DNA of 64,000 nucleotides from positions 23,463 through 87,462 of the forward strand of contig DASYKY010000113.1 in assembly GCA_035995025.1 (NCBI GenBank), in the 5' to 3' direction. Within the stretch, counting starts at the first letter, position 1; the number at the start of each line of letters is the position of its first letter. Shown here one piece after another: positions 25,793-34,220 of the stretch. The notes under the pieces were generated by a model. It made no database searches, was not told the DNA's origin, and saw only the letters and a program-made list of their open reading frames with translations. Origin of the DNA: Actinophytocola sp035995025. GTDB taxonomy: Bacteria > Actinomycetota > Actinomycetes > Mycobacteriales > Pseudonocardiaceae. A program made the translations under genes and the position numbers.

Positions 25793-26436
25793 CGCCACGG
25801 CGACGGTATCGAGGACTGCTCGGCCACGGCGAGCTCGACCACCTCAAAAACCGGCTGTACCTGTGCGCACGGAACGCCAGGAGAGCGGCCTGCGTGCGAC
25901 ACCGATTCGGCGGGGCCGGGCAGGTACGTGCTCGCCAGCAGCAGGGCCACCCAGCTCACGCCGGACACCACGGAGGACGGGCAGCTCAGCCCCTTCACCG
26001 CGCAACTCGTGCGGGGCCTGCGGGACGCCGAGGCCGACGAGTACCTGACCGTGACCGACCTCTACCGGCAGGTGCGCCGCTGGGTTACCGACTCGAGTGG
26101 CCTTGTCCCGCAACCGCAGTTCTCGGGTGAGGGCGAGGTGATCATCGCCCGCGGGGCAGCCGTCCCGGTCCTCCGCCACCGGTTTCCCCGCCGCAGCCCG
26201 AACCGCGGCCGGCCCTGGAGCCGCGCCCGGTCTGGACGTCGCTCCCGCACCAGCGCGCGGAAGTCCTCGTCGACCGGCGGCGAGTGCACGAGGACGCCAA
26301 CCAGTTCACGCTGGACTCCGACATCGGCGAGGACGGGACGGAAGCGCGGCTGGAGGTCACCGAGTCGGACTTCACGCTGAGCGTCGACGGCCGTCAGGTC
26401 TACGGCCTGCGCCCATCTTGCGGCTGGGCGCCGGCG
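25793..26436 (+). pseudogene. remnant of a caspase-family peptidase
   Basis: Recognisable caspase C-terminal (p10-like) sequence: YVLASSRATQLTPDTTEDGQ, then LSPFTAQLVRGLRDAEADEY, LTVTDLYRQVRRWV and QPQFSGEGEVIIARG. The N-terminal p20 part with the catalytic His/Cys dyad is missing or unrecognisable. After a frameshift near 26.16 kb a Pro-rich linker leads to VWTSLPHQRAEVLVDRRRVH and EARLEVTESDFTLSVDGRQV, probably the original extra C-terminal domain. It ends against the convergent GAF-ANTAR gene. With EACC1 just upstream this is a dead conflict-system effector. Confidence 0.65.
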
Positions 26437-26437
26437 G

Positions 26438-27241
26438 TCAGAGTTCGGTGTACTTGTCGGCGAGGGTGCGGGCGAGCTCGGCGAGTTTGACGTTGAGCTC
26501 CTGGGAGGTTCGGCGCAGCAGTTCGAAGGCCTGGTCGGCACTGATCTTGCGGCGGTGCATGAGAATGCCCTTGGCCTGGCCGATGATGTCGCGGCTGTCG
26601 ATCGCCTGGCGCAGCTGCGTCTCGCGCAGCTCGGCGAGCCGGACGGCCTCGGTCGTGGAGATGGCGAGCGTGGCATGGGTGGCGAGCAGCAGTGCGCGAT
26701 CGCGGTCTGTTTCCGCGCCGAGCGCATCGGACTTGCGGGAGAAGATGTTGAGCGCGCCGCTCATGTTCGGCGGACGTCCCTCGGGTAGCAGCGTGGTGGA
26801 GAGCGCGGAACGAAAGCCGATCTCGGCCGCCCGCGTGCCGAAGCGCGGCCACGCCGCCTCGTTCGCGAGGTCGCCGCTGTAGCGGTAGGCGGGGCCGGGT
26901 GAGCGGGCGGCGTCGAAGCACGGGCCTTCCTGGTAGCGATACTGCAGCTCGTCCAGGGCGGTGCCGAGTGGGTCGGTTTCCACCGGGGTGTGCATGCGCC
27001 CGTCCCGGGAACGCAGGGTCACGCTGACGAGGTCCGCGTCAGGCAGGATCTCGGCGGCCGCCCACGCCACGTGTGACAGGGCATCGGCGACGGTGCCTGC
27101 GGTCAGCAGCCGCCTGCTGAACTCGGCGAACTGCCGCGCCAGCGGGCTGAACTCGAGACTCCCGACCTGGTGACCCGGCTCGTGGCGGTGCGCGACGAAC
27201 TCCTCCTTGTCCCTCAGCCATTCATCGTCGTGCACAGGCAT
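26438..27241 (-). CDS. GAF and ANTAR domain protein (RNA-binding antiterminator)
   Basis: 267-residue regulator: GAF sensor (about residues 45-195, with ILPDADLVSVTLRSRDGRM and YQEGPCFDAARSPGP) and ANTAR domain (about 205-255: LRQAIDSRDIIGQAKGILMH, ISADQAFELLRRTSQELN). ANTAR proteins bind paired RNA hairpins to relieve termination; the GAF domain would sense a small ligand or redox state. Cytoplasmic. ATG has GGGAGG 5 bp upstream. It follows the glycosyltransferase operon on the same strand at 80 bp, so may be its last gene or may regulate it; no ANTAR target hairpin pair was identified. Confidence 0.9.
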   Translation of the reverse strand: MPVHDDEWLRDKEEFVAHRHEPGHQVGSLEFSPLARQFAEFSRRLLTAGTVADALSHVAWAAAEILPDADLVSVTLRSRDGRMHTPVETDPLGTALDELQYRYQEGPCFDAARSPGPAYRYSGDLANEAAWPRFGTRAAEIGFRSALSTTLLPEGRPPNMSGALNIFSRKSDALGAETDRDRALLLATHATLAISTTEAVRLAELRETQLRQAIDSRDIIGQAKGILMHRRKISADQAFELLRRTSQELNVKLAELARTLADKYTEL

Positions 27242-27320
27242 GTGTACCTCCCAAGGAAAGGGGGTAGCACCAGCGTGCTCCGCGAAACCTGGACAGGTGT
27301 CGACCGAACCCAGGAGCAGC

Positions 27321-28124
27321 TCAACCGAACGGAGGAGGCTGCGCAGGGCTCAGCGCGGTGACAGGAGGGGTGAGTCCTTGCGCGGCAAAGGCGTCGAGCC
27401 AGCCACGCATCGGCCACCAACCCCAGCGACGGTGGAAGAGCCTGGCGTTGACGAGGATGTCGTCGAGGTGATTGACGGGCGGGTCCTGCACGGGGTGGTG
27501 CTGGTGGTAGGCGTGTGCGCCGCCGACCCAGGTGAGGCCGACGCCTGCGGCGCGGGCGAGCTGGCCGAAGTCCGTGTCCTCGCCTCCGTATCCGGTGTAG
27601 GCCTCACAGAAACCGCCCAGCTGTTGCCAGGTCCTGGCGGTCACGGCGAAGGAAAGGGACCAGAAGAGGGTGTGGTCGCCGTGTTCTCGGGTCTCGCCGT
27701 CCGGCGGCGCGGGCCGCGCGGGGTGCGGGTCGGTGAGGTCGGCCAGGCGTTCGAGCGACCCGTTCCCCGGCGGCAGATAGGTGACAGGTCCGCACAGGAG
27801 TGTCCGGTCCTTCGCGGTGTCGCGGTACCGTGCGATGAGCCGGGATCCGGGAACGCAGTCCACGTCGAGGAAGACGAGAAGGTCCGCTCCTGCCGCGACA
27901 GCATGTGCCGCGCCCGTGTTCCTCGCCTCCGCGAGCGGTAGGCGCCCGTGTGTCTCGAGGTCTACGACCTCGGCGCGCCCGCCGACGACCCGCCGGAGGG
28001 CCGGGTCGCCCATGGCCACCACGACGTGGTGGTCGGCGCGGACCGCGCCCGCGGCCAACCCATCGAGCTGCCGGCGCAGCTGCCGGTGCCGCCCGGCGAC
28101 GATAGTGATCACCGTGATGCGCAT
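27321..28124 (-). CDS. GT-A family glycosyltransferase
   Basis: 267-residue GT2/galactosyltransferase-like enzyme: MRITVITIVAGRHRQLRRQL at the N-terminus, the DVD nucleotide-sugar motif in LLVFLDVDCVPGS, and YTGYGGEDTDFGQLARAAG (the GGEDxD acceptor/catalytic motif of this group). The start is the internal ATG overlapping the previous gene by 16 nt, typical of tight coupling. Fourth gene of the glycosyltransferase operon. Soluble; acts on an activated sugar. Sugar and acceptor are not predictable. Confidence 0.85.
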   Translation of the reverse strand: MRITVITIVAGRHRQLRRQLDGLAAGAVRADHHVVVAMGDPALRRVVGGRAEVVDLETHGRLPLAEARNTGAAHAVAAGADLLVFLDVDCVPGSRLIARYRDTAKDRTLLCGPVTYLPPGNGSLERLADLTDPHPARPAPPDGETREHGDHTLFWSLSFAVTARTWQQLGGFCEAYTGYGGEDTDFGQLARAAGVGLTWVGGAHAYHQHHPVQDPPVNHLDDILVNARLFHRRWGWWPMRGWLDAFAAQGLTPPVTALSPAQPPPFG

Positions 28125-29065
28125 GTCGACCCCGCCAGTTCGTCGATCATGTGGGCAGCGCGTTGTGCCCCGTCGCCGGGAGACCATTCCGCCCACCGGT
28201 CACCGCCGAGTTCAGCGGCCTCGGCGAGCACGGCGGGCCACTCGGCCGGGGCCGGCCAGGTGTGGCGAACCACCGCCAGGCCCGCTCGCGCCAGTACGTC
28301 CGCCGTCGCGGCTTGTTCGCCGAAGGGGCGCTGTTGGGGCAGTACCACGGCGGGACGCCGGGCTGCCGCGACCTCCGCGATCGCGTTCTGGCCCGCATGC
28401 GTCACCACGACGTCCGCCGAACAGAGCGCGGACCAGGGGTCCGGTGTCCAGTGCCCCGGGGTTCCGAGCCAGTCCCAGTCCCAGCCCGGGGTCGCCGGCG
28501 GCGGGTGGACCGTCAGGTCCGTCCCGCCCGCGCCCCACAGCACCACCACGCGTCGCCGACCGGCCGGGGCTTTCGTCGGTATGCGGTCGTCGAACCGTGA
28601 GAACGCGCCGACGTGCCGGGTTTTCGCGGACCATCGCCGGCCCGGGTCCGCGAACGCGGCGGGCCACGGGGCCATCAGTTCGTGCGCTAAGGCGTAACCC
28701 AGTTCGTGTGCCGGGTCCGTTCGGTCGCCACGCATCGCGGCCACCACCACGGGCACTCCCATCGAACGTGCCAGCACCGTGACCTCCACCGACACGTCCA
28801 CGACCATCAGCGCGGGCGCGGCCTCCTCGATCCACCGCGCGATCCGTGCCATCCGTTGCCGTAGACCCGGATGGCGAACCGGCGCCCAGTGGAACCGGCC
28901 GCCCGCCGAGGGATCGACCGCCGGGCCGTCGTCGTCACGGGGCAGCTCGACCCACGGGCCCGGCAGCGACGACAGGATCGTGCTCGGCGAGTCCACATGT
29001 GCCAGCACACTGCGTGCTCGGTGGAGGTGGCCGCGGCCTTGGTGATGCACGTAGTACCCGATCAC
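28109..29065 (-). CDS. GT-B glycosyltransferase (MurG/GT1-like)
   Basis: 318-residue GT-B protein. N-terminal IGYYVHHQGRGHLHRARSVL is the acceptor-domain glycine-rich loop; the C-terminal donor site reads VVVTHAGQNAIAEVAAARRP followed by VVLPQQRPFGEQ, the E/QPF.EQ pattern of UDP-sugar-binding glycosyltransferases. GTG start, overlapping the previous stop by 4 nt (GTGA). Shorter than usual GT1 enzymes (~380), so loops are minimal. Third gene of the operon; soluble or peripheral membrane. Confidence 0.85.
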   Translation of the reverse strand: MIGYYVHHQGRGHLHRARSVLAHVDSPSTILSSLPGPWVELPRDDDGPAVDPSAGGRFHWAPVRHPGLRQRMARIARWIEEAAPALMVVDVSVEVTVLARSMGVPVVVAAMRGDRTDPAHELGYALAHELMAPWPAAFADPGRRWSAKTRHVGAFSRFDDRIPTKAPAGRRRVVVLWGAGGTDLTVHPPPATPGWDWDWLGTPGHWTPDPWSALCSADVVVTHAGQNAIAEVAAARRPAVVLPQQRPFGEQAATADVLARAGLAVVRHTWPAPAEWPAVLAEAAELGGDRWAEWSPGDGAQRAAHMIDELAGSTCASR

Positions 29066-30126
29066 GCGGAGAGCTCCCGGTACACGCGCTCGTATCCGGT
29101 CACCATCGCGTCGTGCGACCAGCTGCGCTCGGCGTGTGCGCGGGCCGCGGCGCGGGACAGGCCGACAACTGTGCCGACGGCCGCGGACAGCGCCTCGACG
29201 TCACCACCCGGCACCAACCGGCCGCAGTCCGGGGTCACCAGTTCGGGCAACGCGCCACGCGCGAATCCGCACACCGGCGTCCCGCACGCCAGCGACTCGG
29301 CCACGACCAGTCCGTACGGCTCCTCCCAGCACGGGGTCACGAGCGTCGCGCTCGACTCGCCCAGAAGTGTGGTCAGTTCGGCGTCGTTCAGATGTCCGAC
29401 GTATTCGATGTCGCCACCGAGCAGGGGTGCCACCTCGGCATCGAAGTACGCGGGCTCGGACTTCGGGCCCGCGAGGCGCAGCGGGTGGCCGGCGGCCCGT
29501 GCCGCGCGGATCGCCAGCGGCGCCCCCTTCTCCGGCACGAGCCGGCCGGCCCACGCGAGCCCTCTGCCGCCCGGTCCGACAGTCCATCTGTCCATGTCGA
29601 CTCCATTGTGGACGACGACGGCGGAGGGCACGACGTGGCGCCATGCCTGTGCCGTGTGTGAGCTGACGGCCACGAATGCGACCGGGGACGTCCGCGTCGC
29701 CTGGATCGCGGACTCCAGCCACGGTGTCGGCGGAGTGTGCAACGTGGTCACGAGAGGGCTGGTCAGTGACGCGGCCATCGCGATCGGCAGGTAGTGCAGG
29801 CTGTTGTTGTGCACGATGTCGAACCCGGCGCCCGGCTCGGCGAGCCGGAGCATCAGTGTCAGGTACGCGTGGTGCTCGGCGAGCCACCAGTGCGCCACCA
29901 TGCTCGGGTCGGTGGCCGCTGCCGCACTGACGTGCAGCGGCTTGTCGGCGAGTTCGGTGACGCCGAGTGCCGGATCCGACCCCGCACCCGCGAAGACCTC
30001 GACCCGGTGCCCACGGCGGCGCAGTTCTGTCGCCAATGCCCAGGTGTGCGCTTCCATGCCGCCGGGAAAGGGTTGGACGATCGGATATCGCGCCGACGCG
30101 ATGAGCGCGATTCGAAGCAGGGTCAC
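29062..30126 (-). CDS. GT4 family glycosyltransferase
   Basis: 354-residue GT-B retaining glycosyltransferase. N-terminal RIALIASARYPIVQPFPGGM (glycine loop GGMEAHTWALA), HNGVDMDRW, then LAWAGRLVPEKG and the GT4 EX7E region TPCWEEPYGLVVAESLACGT. GTG start (VTLLRIALIAS) overlaps the upstream stop by 4 nt. The resemblance to phosphatidyl-inositol mannosyltransferase or MshA-like enzymes is family-level only. Second gene of the four-transferase operon. Confidence 0.9.
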   Translation of the reverse strand: MTLLRIALIASARYPIVQPFPGGMEAHTWALATELRRRGHRVEVFAGAGSDPALGVTELADKPLHVSAAAATDPSMVAHWWLAEHHAYLTLMLRLAEPGAGFDIVHNNSLHYLPIAMAASLTSPLVTTLHTPPTPWLESAIQATRTSPVAFVAVSSHTAQAWRHVVPSAVVVHNGVDMDRWTVGPGGRGLAWAGRLVPEKGAPLAIRAARAAGHPLRLAGPKSEPAYFDAEVAPLLGGDIEYVGHLNDAELTTLLGESSATLVTPCWEEPYGLVVAESLACGTPVCGFARGALPELVTPDCGRLVPGGDVEALSAAVGTVVGLSRAAARAHAERSWSHDAMVTGYERVYRELSA

Positions 30127-31184
30127 GACAGCACCGACTCGTACACCTGCCGGTGCTGTCGTGCGATCTGGTGCCGCTCCCGCTTGCGCTGGGCCGGATC
30201 TGCTCGCCATTCCGGTCTCTTGTCGTGGCACAGGCGGACTGCGTCGGCCAGCGTGGTGGCGTCCAAGCCGGTCTCGTCGTGGTGATAGGTGAGGCAGGGG
30301 CGTTGTTGTGCATAGAAACCACAGGTGGAGGTGGCGACCGTCGTACCGAGGTCGTAGCAGGCTTCCAGCCACCCGGAATGGGTGCCGAACGCGTAGGGAA
30401 GCACGGACAGATCCAGGTCGGCCAGGTAGCGCCACAGCTCGACGTCGGTGAAGAAGTCGTGCACGTGCAGCGAAAGGCGGCCGGCCGTGTGCCATCTCCA
30501 CAGTGCCGCCACGAGGTCGGGATCGTGCCGGTGCCCGTTCGGGTCGACGACCTCGGCGTGGATGTCCACCCGTAACCGGGTATCGGGCAGCTCGGCGACG
30601 ACGTCGCACAGCACCTCGATCACCGGCAGCGGCGCCATGTTGGGACGCAGGCTCTTGAGGTGCACACCGACCGTGAACGGATGGGCACGGGGCGGCGGGA
30701 TGTCGGACGGCTCGACCACGTGTGGGTGCGGGATCACCTCGGCGTGCCGGCCCCAGGTGGCTTTGATGGTCCGGGCCGCCCCGGGGGTGAGTGTCACCAG
30801 GGCGTCGGCGGCGGGGATCAGAATGTCGAGCTGGCGGCGGTGCGTTGCGGTGTCCCGGTGGTGCGGGTTGCGCAGGTCGTGCACGGTGAACACGAACGGC
30901 TTGTGCAACTCGCGCAAGGTCGCGGTGATCTCGGTCAACTCGTCCGGAGTCGCGGCGTCGAAACCGAAGTGCAGATGGAAGATGTCGAATTCGGTGTGGT
31001 GGGCGAGGATCCAGCGTGGATCGAGCATCGCCGGTGGCCACCAGCGCTGGGCGGTGCTAGGCGCACCGCACGGCGTAGGGTCGGCGAGCCGCGTGACGCC
31101 GTCCGCTCCGCCCGGATCGCTGAGGTGCTTGACGTAGACGTGACCACGTGGGACTGACGCCACATTGATGGACTGCGCAACCAT
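30123..31184 (-). CDS. glycosyltransferase, GT-B type
   Basis: 353-residue GT-B-like enzyme. Typical features: FDIFHLHFGFDAATPDELTE and FVFTVHDLRNPHH of the N-domain, LVTLTPGAARTIKATWG, HPHVVEP, and a C-domain with LADLDLSVLPYAFGTHSGWL followed by EACYDLGTTVA, where the usual EX7E glutamate pair is only partly kept. Start ATG (MVAQSINVAS) has AAGGAGAG 8 bp upstream. It leads the operon of four transferases, which lacks polymerase, flippase or sugar-nucleotide genes nearby. Confidence 0.8.
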   Translation of the reverse strand: MVAQSINVASVPRGHVYVKHLSDPGGADGVTRLADPTPCGAPSTAQRWWPPAMLDPRWILAHHTEFDIFHLHFGFDAATPDELTEITATLRELHKPFVFTVHDLRNPHHRDTATHRRQLDILIPAADALVTLTPGAARTIKATWGRHAEVIPHPHVVEPSDIPPPRAHPFTVGVHLKSLRPNMAPLPVIEVLCDVVAELPDTRLRVDIHAEVVDPNGHRHDPDLVAALWRWHTAGRLSLHVHDFFTDVELWRYLADLDLSVLPYAFGTHSGWLEACYDLGTTVATSTCGFYAQQRPCLTYHHDETGLDATTLADAVRLCHDKRPEWRADPAQRKRERHQIARQHRQVYESVLS

Positions 31185-31376
31185 GCGGCGGCTCTCCTTT
31201 CGTCGCTGGGGACGTAGCGGCCGCGCTGTTGGACCGGCACACGCGAGAGGCGGCTACCCATCCACCCGGTGCGAAAACGCAGACCATTGGCGATGGTGCC
31301 CGGTAGGCGGCGCATGGCGGAGGGCGCCGCCCAGTCGTGGCCGTTTGGTGGGCAGCCCAGTGGGCATACAGCATCC

Positions 31377-31607
31377 ATGGACACGATGGAAGCTCCCAGC
31401 CTGTCGGAAATCCTGGACGACCTGACGTTCCCGGCAGACAAGTGGCAGATCACCACCTGCGCCGATCTCTACGGCGCCGACGTGCATACCCGCCGGGCGC
31501 TCTACGGGTTGCCCGCACACCGCTACCAAAGCGCGAACGACGTCACCACCACGCTCGCCGGGACCGTCGACGAAATCGCCACATCCGCCCGCGCGACAGC
31601 CGGCTGA
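31377..31607 (+). CDS. DUF2795 domain protein
   Basis: 76-residue protein: SLSEILDDLTFPADKWQITT and ADVHTRRALYGLPAHRYQSA are the DUF2795 pattern, a small helical fold of unknown function frequent in actinobacteria, often next to stress genes. The start is uncertain between two ATGs 3 codons apart (MDTMEAP); neither has a good ribosome site. Divergent from the glycosyltransferase operon with a 190-bp gap in which no other element was seen. Confidence 0.75.
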   Translation: MDTMEAPSLSEILDDLTFPADKWQITTCADLYGADVHTRRALYGLPAHRYQSANDVTTTLAGTVDEIATSARATAG

Positions 31608-31677
31608 GCAGAGGTTCCGCACAGGTGGGAGCGGCCACCGGCCCGGTGAGATCGCCGAGCGGTACGCGGCCACCGTC

Positions 31678-31715
31678 GCGGCCCCGGACCGGATCGGCGC
31701 TCGGTCCGGGGCCGC
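31678..31715. terminator. bidirectional hairpin between convergent genes
   Basis: GCGGCCCCGGACCG (31678-31691) and CGGTCCGGGGCCGC (31702-31715) form a perfect 14-bp stem with a 10-nt loop. It lies between the DUF2795 stop (31607) and the DUF3618 stop (31727) of convergent genes. No T-run, as usual in high-GC actinobacteria. Confidence 0.75.
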
Positions 31716-31726
31716 AGATCAAATGA

Positions 31727-32416
31727 TCAGTGCCCGCCCTGTTGTCGCTGAACGGACGACTTCGCCTCCTCCGCACGGTCGCCGACATCGCTCGCCGCGT
31801 TCTTGGCCTCGTCCGCGACTGTGCCCGCCGCGTCCGTGGCCGTGTCCTTGACGGACTCGACGGCCTGTTGTGCAGGCTCGCGCATGTTGTCGCGAACCTC
31901 CTCCGCGGCGTGACCCAGGTGTTCGGCCACCGGTCTGCCGTACTCCTGAGCCGCGTCCTTCGCCTGCTCGGCCAGCTGCTGCTCGACCTTGCTCGCCGGC
32001 ACGAGCGACGACAACAGCCAGCCGGCGCCGAACGCGATCAGTCCGGCGGCCAGCGGGTTACCCTCGGTGCCACGCCGGATGGCCTGCGGTGCCTCCTCGA
32101 CGGCCTGCGCCACACTGGAAGCCGCCGACGACGTGTTGTCGGCCAGCGTCGACGCCCCTTCGCCGATCTTCTCCTGCGCGGTCGAGATGGCTCCGCCGGT
32201 TGTGGAGCCACCGCCCGTCATGGAGCCACTGCTGGTCGTCGTGCCCATGACCCGCTCGCGCATGTTCGTCATCGCCCGGCGGGCGTGGCTCATCCGCCGG
32301 TGCACGATGCGGCCAGGAGTCACCTTGTCGGTCAGCCTGTCCACATCGGAGCTCAGGTTCCGTTGTGTGCGTTCGATGTCGCGGCGGATCAGGTCCGGGT
32401 CGTCGGGGTTGGTCAT
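31727..32416 (-). CDS. DUF3618 domain protein
   Basis: 229-residue protein. The N-terminus (DLIRRDIERTQRNLSSDVDR, LTDKVTPGRIVHRRM) is the DUF3618 signature. A Ser/Gly/Thr-rich linker follows (GSMTGGGSTTGG), then a short hydrophobic segment NPLAAGLIAFGAGWLLSSLV (one membrane span) and a long amphipathic Ala/Glu/Lys helix to the C-terminus. It is the third gene of an operon, overlapping the Holin-X gene by 4 nt (ATGA). Probably membrane-associated, in envelope stress or membrane organisation; role not established. Confidence 0.85.
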   Translation of the reverse strand: MTNPDDPDLIRRDIERTQRNLSSDVDRLTDKVTPGRIVHRRMSHARRAMTNMRERVMGTTTSSGSMTGGGSTTGGAISTAQEKIGEGASTLADNTSSAASSVAQAVEEAPQAIRRGTEGNPLAAGLIAFGAGWLLSSLVPASKVEQQLAEQAKDAAQEYGRPVAEHLGHAAEEVRDNMREPAQQAVESVKDTATDAAGTVADEAKNAASDVGDRAEEAKSSVQRQQGGH

Positions 32417-32883
32417 GATCGCTCCTCGTGGGGCTTGATCGCATCCGGTACCTGCTTGAGGGTGTCCACGGTGCGTTCGGGCATGGGGTTGAGCTCGCGC
32501 AGGTGCTTGCGGCCGGTGAGGTAGAGAACGGCTCCGGCGACGGCCCACACCAACGCGACGACCAGCGCGGCGAGACCCTCGTCCATCACGTTGGCGAGTG
32601 CCCACCATGCTGCGAAGGACAGGAACAGCAGAACCATGTAGCCGGCGAAACCGGCACCACCGAGCATGCCGGCACCCTTGCCGGCCTTCGTCGCCTCTTG
32701 CTTGATCTCGGCCTTCGCGAGGGCCAGCTCCTGGCGTAGGAGGGTGGACAGGTCGCGGGAGATGTCGCCGAGCATCTGGCCGACCGACGCGTTCTCGACG
32801 TCGGCGTCCGTGGAGGTCGGCAGTCCGGAGACGCCGGATGTCGGGACCCCACGTGATGTCGGCGGAGTCACGGGGCCACTCAT
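32413..32883 (-). CDS. phage holin family protein (Actinobacterial Holin-X)
   Basis: 156-residue membrane protein: GQMLGDISRDLSTLLRQELA, LAKAEIKQEATKAGKGAG, then two transmembrane helices (about 79-100 and 107-128) and the motif LTGRKHLRELNPMPERTVDT. This is the Holin-X/PF07332 pattern; despite the name these chromosomal proteins are not shown to lyse cells. 4-nt overlaps on both sides (ATGA) indicate coupled translation with the upstream 247-aa protein and downstream DUF3618 protein. Confidence 0.88.
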   Translation of the reverse strand: MSGPVTPPTSRGVPTSGVSGLPTSTDADVENASVGQMLGDISRDLSTLLRQELALAKAEIKQEATKAGKGAGMLGGAGFAGYMVLLFLSFAAWWALANVMDEGLAALVVALVWAVAGAVLYLTGRKHLRELNPMPERTVDTLKQVPDAIKPHEERS

Positions 32884-33623
32884 CGGTTCACCGGCCCGGG
32901 ATTTTGCGTGGGCGCCTCGTGCCACGTGTTCGGTGGGGTCACCGGCGGGGGAGCGGACGGCGCGGCGTAGCTGGGCGGCCGTGACCCGGTCCCCGGCTGT
33001 CCCCCCGCGGCACCCAGCGTGGGCGCCGTGTACGGATCCGGTGTCGTCACCTGCGGCGGATTGTGCGTCCGCGCGGCGGCCGGCTCACTACCCGAACCCT
33101 TCGAGCCGTCGCTCGCGGCAGCCACCGCGCCGCGGGTCAGCCGGCCGACGAGCACTCCGGCGATTGCGGCACCGGCAAGGAAAGCGCCGGGCTTGCGGCG
33201 GGCGAAGCGGCGCACCTCGTCGAGCAGCGCGCCGGGTTCGCGCTCGTCGAGCCAGGTCGCGACGCCGTGGGCTCGCTCGGCTGCCTGGCGCGCGATCTCG
33301 GGCGCGAGGCCTTCGCCGTCGGCCTTCTGGGACATGTCACGCAGTTGGCCGGCGAGGGTGTGCAGGCCGCTCGCGGCTTTACGCTGCCCTTCCCGAGCCT
33401 GGTCGACGAGCTGGGTCCGGCCCTCCTGCATCAGGTCCCTGGCCTGCTCGGCGGTCGCCGAAGCGACCCGCTTGGCCTGGTCGCCCGCCGTTTCGCCGAC
33501 CTGCCCGCCACTCTGCGCCGCGGTCCGTGCGACGTCGGTCGCCTCGCGTCGTGCGACCTCCGGGGTGGACGGTGTCTCCTGTTGTCTGTGCGGCGGTGAG
33601 TATCCGCCGGTTGACTGAGTCAT
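32880..33623 (-). CDS. envelope-associated hypothetical protein with one membrane span
   Basis: 247-residue protein, first gene of the Holin-X/DUF3618 operon. Residues about 20-120 are helical, Ala/Gln/Glu-rich (AEQARDLMQEGRTQLVDQAR), then WLDEREPGALLDEVRRFARR and a glycine-rich transmembrane helix PGAFLAGAAIAGVLVGRLT. The last ~75 residues are Pro/Gly/Thr-rich and disordered. ATG (MTQSTGGYSPP) has GGAGG 5 bp upstream. The arrangement is common in actinobacteria; the three products may form a membrane complex. A GGTT-N15-GGGTA stretch (minus strand, ~33.66 kb) could be a SigB-type promoter, weakly supported. Confidence 0.8.
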   Translation of the reverse strand: MTQSTGGYSPPHRQQETPSTPEVARREATDVARTAAQSGGQVGETAGDQAKRVASATAEQARDLMQEGRTQLVDQAREGQRKAASGLHTLAGQLRDMSQKADGEGLAPEIARQAAERAHGVATWLDEREPGALLDEVRRFARRKPGAFLAGAAIAGVLVGRLTRGAVAAASDGSKGSGSEPAAARTHNPPQVTTPDPYTAPTLGAAGGQPGTGSRPPSYAAPSAPPPVTPPNTWHEAPTQNPGPVNR

Positions 33624-33832
33624 CTCTGCCTCCTGGATCTGCTGGAAGCGCTCGGCTACCCGGCGATTCGCGCCACAACCCACATTCCAGATCGTGTTTC
33701 CAACAAGCGACATATGTCTTTGTGCACGTTTATGCCGAGAGTCACGACTCGTGCTCATTCGGTCATCTCCTGCGGGCAGCCGGCTGGTTCGCGCAACTCC
33801 GCGGCCAGCGCTGCACACTTGATCGGGTTCGC

Positions 33833-34114
33833 GTGACGGCCGAGGTGCACGGCGAGCGGGTGGACGCAGACGCCTTGGTGCGTTCCGACGAGACGAAGCG
33901 GCAGCTCAGCTGGGGCGCCGAAGGTCCCGACGACTACCACGGTGAACTCCAGGTCGACGACATCGCGCCGGGGCGCAGCCGGATCACCGTTTCACTGCAC
34001 AGCGTGCGCGAAGCCGACGGCGACGAGGTGCAGCGGGGTCTTGTTCACACGGTCGCCGCACTGGCGCAGGCGGCCACAGCCGACGACGTGGCGTCGCGCG
34101 AACGCGGTGACTGA
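33833..34114 (+). CDS. small protein, possible C-terminal fragment of an SRPBCC-like protein
   Basis: From GTG 33833, 93 residues: VTAEVHGERVDADALVRSDE, LSWGAEGPDDYHGELQVDDI, APGRSRITVSLHSVREADGD, ending in an amphipathic helix. The alternating beta strands plus C-terminal helix resemble the second half of SRPBCC/START proteins, but the N-terminal half is not found upstream in any frame. It may be a truncated gene still open, or a genuine short protein. Upstream ribosome site weak (GGG TTCGC). Confidence 0.4.
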   Translation: MTAEVHGERVDADALVRSDETKRQLSWGAEGPDDYHGELQVDDIAPGRSRITVSLHSVREADGDEVQRGLVHTVAALAQAATADDVASRERGD

Positions 34115-34220
34115 CGCACCGGAGAATCATTGTCATCCAGGCGCCGCCGGCGGGGTTTCGGGGCGGCGGCGGCGGGTATGCGGCTCGCGTCCGTGCTGCT
34201 TCGTGTGGAGGGATGGCCGT

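Noticed and set aside
25523..25798. 91-codon minus-strand frame opposite the EACC1 remnant
   Set aside because: Ser/Thr/Pro-rich without motifs; plus-strand pieces match EACC1 order better.
27321..31184. Mycothiol or PIM biosynthesis assignment for the glycosyltransferase operon
   Set aside because: Only family-level GT4 resemblance; no deacetylase, ligase or acyltransferase partner genes.
31254..31673. 139-codon minus-strand frame over the DUF2795 gene
   Set aside because: No ribosome site or homology; DUF2795 frame has a recognisable pattern.
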